DNA of 64,000 bases. It comes from Lepturacanthus savala (Eukaryota; Chordata; Actinopteri; Scombriformes; Trichiuridae). Both the position numbers and the translations under genes were made by a program. Positions 48,689 to 60,523 of this stretch are shown here, piece after piece (position 1 is the stretch's first letter; every line of letters starts with the position of its first letter). The notes under the pieces were generated by a model. The model saw only the letters and a program-made list of their open reading frames with translations, did not search any database and was not told the DNA's origin. Location of the stretch: contig CM060469.1 of assembly GCA_030544235.1 (NCBI GenBank), forward strand, positions 20,276,517-20,340,516. Direction: 5' to 3'.

Positions 48689-48926
48689 TGCCCTGCTGCA
48701 ACTAATGACTATTTTGACCATTGATTAATCTATTGATTATTGAAACAAATAATCAATTGTTTGATTTATAAGATATAAGTGTAAAATGTTGATCAAAGCT
48801 AAAGATTCAACCTAAAATGTCTTTTTTTTTCCAGATCAACAGTCCGCAACTCAAAGATCCTCAGTTTACTATTATAGAAGACTAAAGAAACTAGTAAATA
48901 ATCAGATTTGAGAAGCTGGAACCAGA

Positions 48927-48928
<2 letters not shown>
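48689..48928 (+). mobile_element. GGGCTGCAAC-type MITE truncated by an AT expansion
   Basis: Starts GCCCTGCTGCAACTAATGACTATTTTG and runs normally to GAAGCTGGAACCAGAGAAT, where the sequence turns into (AT)n. The expected TTTGGACATTTTCTTC half is gone. Confidence 0.8.

Positions 48929-48990
<62 letters not shown>
48929..48990. repeat. (AT)n microsatellite
   Basis: About 62 bp of uninterrupted AT, exactly at the internal breakpoint of the neighbouring MITE. Confidence 0.98.
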
Positions 48991-48996
<6 letters not shown>

Positions 48997-49811
48997 TATA
49001 TTAATATGTTATCTATACATATTCAGAAATGAGTTTAAGTAGGCAGACTGGATACAGTTAAGGAGTTTTAATTGCAAAATAAAGGAAATAAATGTTACAA
49101 ACCAAAAAGGCAAAATAGGATGTTTGAGTCAAACAATGACACAAAAAACAGGGTTTAAATATACAAAAACTAATTACTGACAAAGTTACTGAGGTGTGGA
49201 GCGAGACACGGGTGAAACACATCTGACAACAAGGTAGTAAAAGTCCACAAGAAACACAAGAAGAAACTATTTTTTAAAAACACAGGAACTAAAAGGAAAC
49301 AGAAAAACAACCAATATACAAGACAGAAATATACAATATACAAGACAGTACCAGATCAGACAAAACATGCGGTTTTGCTGCAGATAAACCAACCAAAAAT
49401 TTACAAAAAGTTGATTGGCTCAACTCCTCCTGTTTAACATTAAACACCAAAAAAACTAATTCTACCTAAATTTGAGGTTTTGTAAACTATTGATTTTGAT
49501 TATGTAAAGCTTGTGTTTAAATAGACTTTTCCCCTCAGACATGGCAGAGCTGCAACATCCATCAGAGCAGTTTCATGTTTCAAATGTAAAGTTTCATTTT
49601 GGAAAACGTCTTTTGCTTTAACAGCATTTTTTTGTAAAAGGAGCAAAGTCGTGGAACTCAATACCAAACCACTTAAAACTTGCTGTAAATCTTGTCAGCC
49701 TCTGAAGACTGTCCTAATAGGACTGAAGCCAAAAAGAAAACATGAGTTAATGATCATTCCCATCCACTACGCTTGTGTGTCTTCCATATGTGGAGATGAT
49801 TCTTACTGGAG

Positions 49812-50029
49812 CGAATTCTCAAATCTGATCATTTACTGGATTCTTCTATAATAGTAACTGATGATCTTAAGGTTGTTTGCTGTTGGTCAGGACCAAAAAT
49901 ACATTTTAGGTTCAATCTTCAGCTTTAGGAAACAGTAATCAACATTTTACACTATTTTATGAATCAAACAATCGATTGTTTCAGTAATTAGAGATCGACT
50001 ATCAAAACAGTTGTTAGTTGCAGCCCTAT
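49812..50029 (+). mobile_element. GGGCTGCAAC-type MITE, right two thirds
   Basis: Begins at GAATTCTCAAATCTGATC inside the consensus and ends TTGTTAGTTGCAGCCCTA. Confidence 0.78.
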
Positions 50030-51535
50030 TGATGACTTTATTTTACTATGAGCAACTCAGTTCTAGTTTTAATCAGTTATGACCAACATCTAAAGCCTGT
50101 TGATGATGAATGCTAATTGATAAACATGCACACAATAAATAAAAATGGTAAGCAACAGCAAAATCACAAAATCAGAAAACACTTTTTTAAACTTTAACTG
50201 AACGTATTTTATTTGTTTTATTTTACTTACTTATTTAACATCCTTTTCTCCACTTTCACATCAATGTATTTATACTGTGAAATATAAACATCTACAGTGA
50301 GTGTAAACATAGTCAGTCAGTCTAGGTGAAACCACTGAAGAGGAAAAAAATACCAGCAGCAGGATATTCTGTCTCTTTCATAACCACACAGGTATTAATT
50401 ATTCATTTAATATCTTCTGCATGGTGATAGCTTCGTCACCAGGGACAAAAAGGTGATGATGATGATGAAACCCGATGAACACAGACTAAAATATTTTAGA
50501 ACACAGTGAACATGTTTAAACAACATTATTGGTTATTTCACCTTTGAACAACAACAACAACTTTTACCTTTGTTTTCTCTTACAAACTGATCATCTGTCT
50601 GAGATCTGCAGCTGTTAGTTAATAGACCAGATCAGAGCTGCATCATCAACGAACCAAAGAAGAAAAAATAAATCACCTTCACATAACAGGGGAAATTGAA
50701 AATAAAAGCTGTTGTGTAGAAGGTTGTAAAATAAACAACAAATCCAAACACTGAGCCTAAAATTACAGGCAACTCCATAAGGATGTAGAAGAAGAAGACT
50801 TAGTTTACAAGTTGAAGCCACCCATGAATTACAGAGAGCATAGAGCAAGTTTTACTGTGGATATTACAATAACATCGAACAGTGAGATTTAAGATATTTT
50901 ATTCTATCTTCATGACATTAAAACTCCACTATTAGAAATATAAATACTACTGAGGAAGTTCCAGAGAAGCTGTTATCATAGACACTAAAAATGATGTTTA
51001 AACATATAAAAAGCTGCAGCTGGAGCTGGAGTTATATTTTAATCTAATGGATCTTTGTATGATATCACAACAAAAAAAATAGAGACTTTGTGAGAAACAT
51101 ATGGTGCATGCACTGAATGATTAATGTTTCTGTTTAGGAACCAACTATGAAGTCTCAGATGTCGTGATGTCCTTGAAAGCAGCAACAAGAAGTTTCAAGG
51201 AGAATCAATACACAAACAGTGTTTTCTTACTTCAAAAGATTTCCAGCAGATAACTTTCTAATCATGGACTGCAGAATTTCCTACATTCACTGAACACACC
51301 AGCAAAGACAACTTCTCAAACAACTCTTATTCCATGTATAGTCATGCACAGACGGACAGCTTGCAAGATGTAAAACAGACACCTCTGATGTCTCTCACCT
51401 GCTTTAGAGCTTGAACATTAAAAAACTGATGTTTATGTCCTACTCAGTTAAGTAATAATCACTCAATTACTTTAAATAACGTTTAAACACACACATAATA
51501 GTAGTAAATTGTAAATAAGTAATAAGTAAATATTA

Positions 51536-51717
51536 GTAAACTGATGAATTTTGGGTTGTTGACTGTTGGTCTGGACAAAAAGAAGTCCAGAAGCTAAAAG
51601 AAATCTTCAGTAATCAACATTGAAATCATATTATCAACCAAACAACTAACTGGTCAGACATGTTGATCATTGATAGGTTAACTGACTATGATAATAGTCG
51701 TTAGGTGCAGCCCTAAT
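51536..51717 (+). mobile_element. GGGCTGCAAC-type MITE, right half
   Basis: TAAACTGATGAATTTTGGGTTG..GGTCTGGACAAAAAGAAG through GTCGTTAGGTGCAGCCCTAA. Confidence 0.75.
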
Positions 51718-52619
51718 ACAGAGCCTAAAGCCGTTTGAGGTGAATATGTGATTTTGGTTTTGGGTTATACAAATAAAATTGGCTTAACTTGACTTGACTA
51801 TGAATTTGTCCAGTGAGAAACAGACTTATGAATTTTTGAAGGTGTGTCAGCAGCTCTTTCTGGCAGGTTTCACTGCAGGTTTTACAGACTGATGAGTTAT
51901 ACTCTCCAATAGCACACTCCATTGATTTCACTGGTCAGCCATCTGATGATATAAAAGAAATGCAACTATAATAATATGTTCTAGCTATAGTCAGGAGAAA
52001 CCTGTGCTATATATATATATATATAATACAGGGCAAGCAAGTTATTCTCAAAAAGCACAGTGACCTTTCATTTGATATTAATTATCTGCATGAAGGTTCT
52101 GGAGCCTGACATGAAGACAGTGAGAAGCTACAGAGGAAGAAGCTGCTGGGGCTCATCACTTTCACTGGTTTTACATTTTAGACGTATTATCATTCATCGT
52201 ACATGAAATGATTTGTTGCATTTACAAGTCTTTGCGTGCCCTGTCACAGCGTTTCTTGCACTTTATGGTAAACAAGGTGCTCTTCCTCAACGGAAATATT
52301 TTATATGACTTCTTCATCATTTTAGATTTCCATTAGAATCTTTGTGTTTGGTTTGAACAATGTTTGGCTGCACAGCATGAGTTTATCCTCACTTAGGTTC
52401 TGTAATTTCATTCGTACAGCCGTGTGGGTGGATACACACACACACAGTTGTGGTTTAACTAATGGAATAATGTAAAAGTGCTGAGTTCACAGGATTAAGT
52501 CATGCTGTGAGTTTTAAGTCAACTCAAAACAATCGGCTGCTGCTTGGTTCCTGAAGTGTGAAGACACTATAAAATATCAAATGTAATACTTCAAATGTAA
52601 ACAGCAAGCCTTTAAAATC

Positions 52620-52877
52620 GTTCATTCATTCATCTTCTATACCCGCTTATCCCTCATTAGGGTCGCAGGGGTCTGCTGGAGCCAATCCTAGTGCATTACG
52701 GCGAGAGGCAGGGATACACCCCAGATGGTCGCCAGCCAATCGTGGGGCACACACACCATTCACTCACACACTCACACCTACGGGCAATTTAGAGTCTCCA
52801 ATTAACCTCAGCATGTTTTTGGACTGTGGGAGGAAGCTGGAGTACCCGGTGAAAACCCCTGCACCACCATGTCGCCT
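52620..52877 (-). mobile_element. tRNA-derived SINE copy D with internal deletion
   Basis: Inverse orientation; TTCATTCATTC tail at the left. The body is normal through GGAGTACCCGGTGAAAACC, then jumps directly to CCTGCACCACCATGTCGCC, so most of the tRNA-like head is missing. Perfect 11-bp target duplication CCTTTAAAATC (52609-52619 and 52878-52888), so the deletion arose after insertion or within the source copy. Confidence 0.87.
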
Positions 52878-54019
52878 CCTTTAAAATCAATGAATCATAT
52901 TTTAGTTCTATATTTACTACAAAAACTGCTGTATTTTATTGCATTATCTTTGATTGACGATCAGTTCTATCATTGTTTCTCTGAGAATTATCTGTAAAAC
53001 TTACATATTTTATCCAAAATGTACAATGTCTTAATTAGTTAATGTCTGCAGGCTTCCTCACGTGTAGAATAAAGCCACAACAGCTTCTATCAAGAAGACA
53101 AGGTCAGACAGGAGGTGATTTTCATTACACTTACTTAGGTTTCATCTTCTATTAAATCCAGGTACCTTAAATGTTCTTGCAAGAGACAAGAAGAGGAGAG
53201 AGGAAACAAGGAGAGAGGAGATGATATATCCTTTAATTATTATTGTACAGTTTGAGTGTAATTAATTGTACATGTTTAATATTTAAATTTCTGTGGACTA
53301 TTTACAAAAATGAGCTGCATTTATGGTCCAGAAGCCCCTGGTTAAACCTGTAGCAGCAAGAAAGTTGCCTTCTCACACACTCAATCTGAAAAGCTCAGTT
53401 TCCTTCCTCCCCTCCCTGCTGAAACACCCACTCTGAGGTTGTGATTGGTGTAACATTCCTCAGAGAGGGATGGACTGTTACATAGTCTTAACAGACAAAT
53501 TATACATTGGGTAAGACATGGACATACCTTGAGATAAGGTATGTACTTGAAAGTACAGATGTCAATCTACATATCAGTTTTGGAATTATGTTGATAGGCC
53601 AAGTAAAACTGGACTTATGATAAATGTCTTACTTTGTACTTTTCCCTGTCCTGTTAACAACCTAGTCATGTTACTGTTATATGTGTTTATAAATAAATAA
53701 ATTTAGGCCCAAATACAGTTCTATTAGTTGATAGTGCTGGGATTAACTGAGGGTCTGTGAACGCATACTTGGACTGTGTTAGCATGAGGCATAAAGAAGC
53801 AGCTAAACCGTCTTAGCGTGTGGTTTTTGGGAGACGTTACAATACTTTTGTTACGTTGGCTGCACGATCAGTGCAGGAAATAACATGCCAACAGAGCTTT
53901 GAATTGTCACTGTGAAGCAACATGAGGAAGAGAGCTGTGACACTGAGCTTTAAATTGTAGCAGGATACAAGCTTCTGCAGGATAGTGCTGTGATATGTAA
54001 GTCTATGGGATTTAAACGT

Positions 54020-54178
54020 TTTGTGTGGCATAGACGCTTTTATTATACAGTAGCCAGACAGAAGGTAATGGGAGAAAGAGAGGGGGAAACATTCAGCAAA
54101 CAAAGGCTTTGGCCAGGACTCAAACCTGGGTCTGCTGGGTAAGAGGAAAGCACTCTACCCCTACACCACTGCAGCACA
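54020..54178 (-). mobile_element. Second tRNA-derived SINE type
   Basis: The minus strand begins GCTGCAGTGGTGTAGGGGTAG (A-box-like) with GGTTTGAGTCC (B-box-like) at about 54114-54124. It continues through TGTTTCCCCCTCTCTTTC to a TATAATAAAAGCG tail. This is unlike the other SINE family in the window. Confidence 0.65.
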
Positions 54179-54368
54179 ACTACGGTATTTTAGCTTTTAA
54201 TGATAATAATGATGTATCCAAAAAAATTCTGCTAAAAGTATATACACCTATGTGTACACCTTTGTGCTATGTGTAAGTTATATCCAAAAGTTGAGGTTGA
54301 TCCAACAAACAGTCCCAGACTGACAGACACACAGACACACCTTGCTTTACAGATGGATTAAATCATTA

Positions 54369-54790
54369 CTAGGGCTGGAACTAATGACTATATTGATAGT
54401 TGTTTAATCTATTAAGTAAGTAAGTTTAACAATTAATCAATTAGTTGTTTGGTTCGTAAAATGGTTTAAAATATCGATCATGTTTGTAAATACTATATAT
54501 CTAGCACTTTGCTGCTCCTCGCACTTCAGATTAGATGCTAAACCACATTCTGTTACCTTGTATTTTTTTATGTGTAATGACAATAGTTGAAAGTTGAATA
54601 TAATCTAATCTAAAGCTAAATATTCAACCTAAAATGCATTTTTTGCACATATCTGTCCACAACCCAAAGATCAATTTATTATAGCAGAAACCAGAAAAGA
54701 ATCAGCCTTCAGGAGCTGGAACTATAGATCATGAACATTTTCCTCTTAAAAATTACTAATAGAATATATAGAATCAAAACTTCAATTAAA
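54369..54790 (+). mobile_element. GGGCTGCAAC-type MITE interrupted by a LINE tail
   Basis: Starts CTAGGGCTGGAACTAATGACTATATTG. At about 54482 it is broken by roughly 130 bp ending GACAATAGTTGAAAGTTGAATATAATCTAATCTAA (to about 54612), a LINE 3' end. It then resumes at AAGCTAAATATTCAACC and runs to a degraded end. Confidence 0.72.
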
Positions 54791-55471
54791 CTTTCGTTTA
54801 GTCAGATGGATGGCAGAATTCCCTTTTCAATTTTTGAAACAAATCACATAATGCTGCAATGCATGATGGGTAAAATGTGAGCAGGTCACACCTTTAACTG
54901 TTTATCTTCATTTTCCTTTAAAACAATGACTGATGTGATTTTTCAGCACAAAAAGAATCTAAAGTTCCACAGATTTATCGCCCTTTCATTTTAAGGTTAA
55001 ACGCTGTTGGCTACCGCCTCCTGTGCCCTTTGGAATTAAAGAGCTGACTCAAAAACTTCTTCTCTCCTCTTTAATCACAACCAATTACTTAGCAATAGGT
55101 TACACCAACATGGCTTCCTGCAGCATGGAAGAAAGATGGAAAAACCCTCTGAAGCATCATTCGTGGGACTTAAACTCCTCATTGAAACCCACTGAATGAA
55201 TTATTGAGGCGTTTAAGCTCTGATTCAATTGTCAGGATTCTCTGTGACCGACCGTAGTAGTTTTTCATTTCAGATCTAATTTACAGTAAAATGAAAGACC
55301 CAAGTGGGATAAAGAATGTATTTATGATTGAACATATATTCAGTCTTACTCAGGTCTCTACTGTCCGACTGAATGACTGTAGAAAGCAGAATTCTCCTCA
55401 AAAAGATAGAAATTCTCCTGACAGAACATGACTAGAAGTGATCAAATTACTCATTTTAATTCAAACATGAA

Positions 55472-56084
55472 ACTAGGGCTGCAACTAACAACTATTTTGA
55501 TGGTTGATTAATGTATTGATTATTGAAACAATTAATTGATTAGTTGTTTGGTTCAGAAAATGCCAATTACTGTTTTTCAAAGATGAACATTCAACCTGAA
55601 ATGTCTTTTTTTTTGGTCCAGACCAACAGTCCATAACACAAAAATCACCAGTTTACTATTAAGGTTGAGTATTGAGTATCAATTGGAACCAGGACTACCT
55701 TTTCAATTCTCCCCGAATTGTTCAAACTTTTAAATTTCAAATCCTAGTTTCGATACCCAGTCCACCGCCTGGAGGAGTTCAAACTATTCCAGAAAGACCA
55801 CTGTTTAGCAGCTCATTAAAAATATGTAACCTTTTTTGACCCAGCCTCTTAAAAGAATCGAAATCGAAAATCGTTAGGAACCAGAATCGAAACAAGGAAT
55901 CACAAAAATGTTCAAATTCAAACAATAGAGAACTCTATTTATTTATAGAAGACTCAAGAAACCAGAATAAAATCAGATTTGAGAAGCTGGAACCAGAGAA
56001 TTTGGACATTTCTACCTAGAATTGACTTAAATAGATTAATAAATTTATAATTAGATTAGTTGTCAGCTATATTATTTCAATAAT
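55472..56084 (+). mobile_element. GGGCTGCAAC-type MITE carrying a 270-bp insertion
   Basis: Left end CTAGGGCTGCAACTAACAAC. At 55660, after CAGTTTACTATT, a foreign segment enters (GTTGAGTATTGAGTATCAATTGG..GAATCGAAATCG) and runs to about 55944. The MITE then resumes at ATAGAAGACTCAAGAAACCAG. Confidence 0.78.
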
Positions 56085-56375
56085 CAGTTAATTGGTTTTA
56101 CTGATTTTTAAGAATAAAGTATCCCAATTCTCTGGTTCCAGCCTCTCAAATCTGATTATATTCTGGTTTCTTGAGTCTTCTATAACAGTAAATAGAGTTC
56201 TCTATTGTTTATTTAGTCTTCTGTAAAAACAAATTGATGATTTTGGAGTTGTGGACTGTCGGTCCAAAACTCCAAAACATTTTAGGTTGAATCTTCAGCT
56301 TTGGGATACATTTTGCACTTTATCAATCAAAAAGCTAAGCAATAGATTACTCAACTCACAAAATAGTTGCAGCCC
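56085..56375 (+). mobile_element. GGGCTGCAAC-type MITE, opposite internal orientation
   Basis: Directly follows the previous copy but reads in the other sense (AAGAATAAAGTATCCCAATTCTCTGG..GTTGTGGACTG..GTTGCAGCCCTGA). It contains a short extra segment matching the previous copy's insertion in reverse complement. Confidence 0.75.
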
Positions 56376-56789
56376 TGATATCTACACAAAACTGGATTGT
56401 GTTAGTGCCACTTAAAGCATCGGCCCTAAAACTGAACACTGTAGGCTTCACATTTGAGAATCTCTCCTCTCTCGTTAAACTTAATGTCCCCCAGGGGGGA
56501 ATCCTGTTTTTACAGCAGCATCCAGAGGAATAACAACAATAAGAAATGCAGTCTGTAACAATCCATACAAACAATAAATTAACAGATAGTGTAAACCAGC
56601 TTTAACCTTCACCCAATATACACAGTGATTAAATTATGAGATGAATAAAAGACGGTGCAGGTGTGAAATGCTACAGTGAACTGCTGTGATGTGATATCAG
56701 CTGGTTGCCAGGTACACAACAAAAAAAGCTGCAACTTAAAATAAAGCAACGATCAAAAAATATAGCTATATATTTCTTTTAATGCATAT

Positions 56790-56893
<104 letters not shown>

Positions 56894-58000
56894 CATAACC
56901 TCAAAGGCTGCATCATCTGATCTAGGCAACAGAATAGTTTCAGAAAAACGTCTTCACATTATTTCACGAGCAGAAATAAATCACCACACACCAACTCCTG
57001 CGCAACCAGCGTCTCTCCAATCAGCGCAGAAACTGCCCCAGAGCCGCGCAACAGCCCTGCAAACACTGACAGACACACACTCATATTTCTTCATCAGTCT
57101 CCTTGACCTTTTCTCATCACCATCCACAACGCCGACTTTATTTCCGCACAATTATTCCACTGGTTTCTCTGGGCTGACAAATCAATCCAATTCAGAAGAA
57201 GCTGATGAGGCAGAGTGCGCATTTCTCAGGCCGGTGCCAAGTCCGGCGCAGCTACAGCGCAAATGGAGACAAGAAAAACATGAGCTGAGCCATGATAAAA
57301 CAAAACGCGACCAGCTGAGTTTCACTTAAAACATGCAGAATGTTCTGATTTGAACACCATATTTGTTATTCTATAACTATGAATTACCACAAAGCTTCAG
57401 AAACTATAACGCGCATTTCCTTCCCTTTGTAAACAGGTAATTAAAATATCGATATAAGAAATAGGCAGTGTTGACAGGAAACGATTGATCTGACTTTCCA
57501 GATGTTGTCAATAGTTAACACAAACAAAATCAACTTTTAATTTTCATTGGTATCGTGTTTTTGCAGCAGCGCCTGTGTCGTAATGAAGTTGGGGTGATTT
57601 CTGATAACAGCATCGTATCATTTGGAAAATTCACGCAAATTATAAACTGTATAAAACTGTGCGTAAAGTGTGACTCCCAGAGAATCTTCAGGCAAACAAA
57701 AGCCGATATGAACTAAATGTAATTGTATTTTCCTCCAAATACCGAGTCACGAAATCTTCCCTTCTCCAAAAGCAGTTTAACGCGACTTATTGTGATGCAC
57801 AAACATTCATGTCGCCTCAGAGAGAGGAACAACTCCATCACAGCCGATTATTGCGGGGGGAAACTGAGTTAACGTGGGTTCAACCTCCGCCAAACCTCCT
57901 TTGTTAAACTGAGGAAAAGACGCGCTGTATTCCAGAGTTCGGTCCAGGCTGAGAAACCAAACCCCCAAAAGACAAACCTCCCTCCGACGCGCGGACTCAC

Positions 58001-58073
58001 CACTTGAACGCCGGACAATGTTCTCCAGAAAAGTGTTCTGCGGTGCCACAAGCCCTCGCTTTCCCCCGGGCAT
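58001..58073 (-). CDS. kcnh5: kcnh5 coding exon 1: PAS cap (residues 1-24)
   Basis: The start ATG at 58073-58071 has A at -3 (AGGATGC). The product begins MPGGKRGLVAPQNTFLENIV followed by RRSS, and the exon ends AAGTG/GTGAGT at 58001 after the first base of Glu25. 73 nt. In EAG channels this N-terminal cap is an amphipathic helix plus flexible tip that contacts the gating machinery and slows deactivation. The MPGGKRG start is the KCNH5 form; KCNH1 starts with a different short tail before GLVAPQNTF. The product is a six-membrane-segment subunit of a tetrameric, slowly inactivating neuronal K+ channel in the plasma membrane. Confidence 0.96.
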
Positions 58074-58240
58074 CCTGCTGCGGGCGGGCGGAGCTGGTGT
58101 CGGTCAGGGTCGGCGGTGGTGTGTGTGCTGTTCGGAGCTCGGTTCTGACGCTGGCTCTCAGTCGGGCCGATGGAGAAGCTCATTGTAACCGTGCGCTCTG
58201 GCTGCTCGGGGCGCACTGAGCCACGGCGGCGGCGCCGCAT
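58001..58240 (-). other. Overlapping upstream ORF in the kcnh5 leader
   Basis: An ATG at 58240-58238 opens a frame that overlaps the kcnh5 start in a different register. If transcribed, it reads 80 codons to the exon 1 donor (GTG|GTGAGT), then 15 codons into exon 2, stopping at TAG (48007-48005): 95 codons in the spliced transcript. A second in-frame ATG (TVTMSF, about 58183) lies inside it. Arginine-rich, no domain; likely regulatory rather than protein-coding, and only if transcription starts upstream of 58240. Confidence 0.45.
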
Positions 58241-58310
58241 CCCGCTGCCTGCGCGGAGAGGCAGGACGCATGCGTGTCTGCTGCTGCTGGCGCGGTGCTA
58301 AAAATAACGA
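58074..58310 (-). promoter_or_regulatory. kcnh5: kcnh5 5' UTR / CpG-rich promoter region
   Basis: The 230 bp upstream of the start codon are rich in CpG (GGCGGCGGCGCCG near 58223-58236; CGGGCGGGCGG near 58080). A CGCATGCG palindrome (58267-58274) resembles an NRF1 core, and TATTTTTA on the minus strand (58306-58299) is TATA-like. The transcription start cannot be set from sequence alone. The CpG-rich block extends weakly into intron 1 to about 57850. Confidence 0.6.
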
Positions 58311-58603
58311 CTGATGACTGTGCTGTTTGTTTAATAAATGATGTGTGTAATGGATAGCGGTGATATCAAAGACTTGATTTTAAGTCACAATGATGAATAC
58401 ATGGACACCCTGGCCGATAAATTACAGATTCCTTGTATTTTTTTAACTGTCACCCTATTGTCTTAGTTTCTTGACATATTTAGACCAATAAAATCATCAA
58501 TACTATATTAGAGAAAATTCTATATTTAAAGGAAAGGATTTAAGTAAAGTTAAAGTTATCAAGTTTTGTTATAAATGTTAATAAAAGTCAATAATAACAA
58601 TAC

Positions 58604-58951
58604 ATTAGAGCTACAACGATCAATTAAGTAGTTACCAACTATTACATTAATCACTAACTATCTAGATAATCAATTAAAGTCATTTAAGATTTAAGAAGAA
58701 AATGTCCAAATTCTCTGGTTCCAGGTTCTCTGATTATTTTTTGTTTCTTTAGTATTATGTAACAGTAAATTGATTATCTCTAGGTTGTGGACTGTTGGTC
58801 TGGACAAAAAAACGTTTGGGATTGAATCTTCATCTTCGTGCAACAGTGACACCATTTTACACCATTTTATGAACCAAACAACTAATCGATTAATGGTTTC
58901 AATAGTCACTGGATTAATCGACTATGGAAAGTTGAGTATCAAAAGCCCTAC
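58604..58951 (+). mobile_element. GGGCTGCAAC-type MITE
   Basis: Starts TTAGAGCTACAACGATCAATTAAG and ends GAGTATCAAAAGCCCTAC; lies about 500 bp upstream of the kcnh5 start, within possible promoter-proximal DNA. Confidence 0.8.
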
Positions 58952-59275
58952 AAAAATACATAATTTGCAGTTGTACAATTTCCTAGTTAGGTTGTTATAA
59001 TCAATATTTTTAGAACGTTATTTATACCACTTACACATTACTTTACAGAACTTTAGCAATGTTCCTGTTCTTTGGTTTCCCTTGGTTACCATGACTTTTT
59101 ATATTTAACATCCATGTATTATTTATGATCATTTCTTTTATTGGCTTAAAGAAACTATATAAAAATATATTAAAATGAGGTTACTGTCCTGTCCCGCTGC
59201 TTAGGCCAAGTGAGATGTTCCCAATGGAGATTTTTATGGTCACAGTACAACCACAATCACCATCACATAGTAGTA

Positions 59276-59306
59276 GTAGTAATAATAATAATAATAATAA
59301 TAATAA
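59276..59306. repeat. (TAA)n microsatellite
   Basis: TAGTAGTAGTAATAATAATAA run of about 40 bp including a TAG prefix. Confidence 0.93.
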
Positions 59307-59853
59307 GCATAAAACCCACCCAGAGACATGGGGAATTCACTGCTTTTAGTAGTGGTTTAACTTGTTCTTGTTGATGGAATCCCCAACATCATCATACTGT
59401 TAGAGTTGTTCCAATTGTCTGAAAAAACTGAAGTGAAGGTGAAAAATCGAGCCTCAGAGGCTGAATGAGTGTGAAATGGTTCAGAGGTTTTAGAACTACT
59501 ACACAGCAGTAGTACCAGGGGCTGAGGGACCCTGGTACTACTGGACCCTGGACCCCCTTGGATTTATCAATTTCCTTTCTTACTGCTCTTTTCTGCCTGC
59601 CTTAATTTCCATAAAACCATGTCAAACATTATCTGAATACATCTATTCTTAGTATTATTACTCCTATTATTAAACATCAGCCTAGAGAGTTACCCACAGA
59701 AAAGGACAAACTGACATGGGTCCTTTGGCTGTGAAAAGTAGGACATTTAGACCTTTCCAGCCTGGATTTGAACTTGTTTGCAGGAGAGGGACTGGGAGCT
59801 GGGAGTCTGCATCACCAGCAAGCTGTATGATCCTCCTTATATCATAGACACAT

Positions 59854-59856
<3 letters not shown>

Positions 59857-59882
<26 letters not shown>
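59857..59882. repeat. (AC)n microsatellite
   Basis: CACACAC for about 26 bp, ten bases from the left end of the next MITE. Confidence 0.95.
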
Positions 59883-59884
<2 letters not shown>

Positions 59885-59891
59885 CTGTAAT

Positions 59892-60137
59892 TAGGCCTGC
59901 AAGGAACGACTACACTGATAGTCAATAAATCTATAGATTATTGAAATGATTAATTGATCATAGTTAGATTATGGTTCATAAAATGGTGTGAATGCCCAGA
60001 CGCAGAGGCTAAAGAAGCCGGAAAAATCTGATTTGAGAAACAAGATAATTTGGACATTTTCTTCTTAAAAACCATTTTAAAAATAGTTGGGTAATTATAT
60101 ATTTGTTGACAACTAATCGACTAATCATTGCAGCTCC
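59892..60137 (+). mobile_element. GGGCTGCAAC-type MITE with internal deletion
   Basis: TTAGGCCTGCAAGGAACGACTACACTG at the left and CTAATCATTGCAGCTCCA at the right; the GTCCAGACC..CACAACCCAAAG block is missing. Confidence 0.75.
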
Positions 60138-60415
60138 ACACCATATCCCACCATCTATTTACCCACTAACTGAACCATCAGGCAACGAGATTATTGTAAA
60201 GCTGCTAGATGTTTTGATATCATGTAATACCAACTACGTCACAGAGGGAGTTATAATCTTATGAAATATCCCTTCAAACAAATAGGTTTGTCATAAGGAG
60301 GAGACGTGTTTTCAAATTCAAAAAAAGTAAACTGCTGCTATGAAATTCACACACACTGTTTTAATATGATTTCCTTTATGAATTGTGTACTGTATTTGTA
60401 TGTACTTACAGTGTC

Positions 60416-60523
<108 letters not shown>

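Noticed and set aside
54110..54178. Possible functional tRNA gene on the minus strand
   Set aside because: A- and B-box-like words are present, but the sequence continues as a SINE body with an A/T-rich tail and does not close into a good cloverleaf by eye.
57807..58000. Extension of kcnh5 exon 1 past 58001 (88-codon ORF)
   Set aside because: The GTGAGT donor at 58000 and the exact fit of exon 2 (SSETSFLLG) show the reading beyond it is intron.
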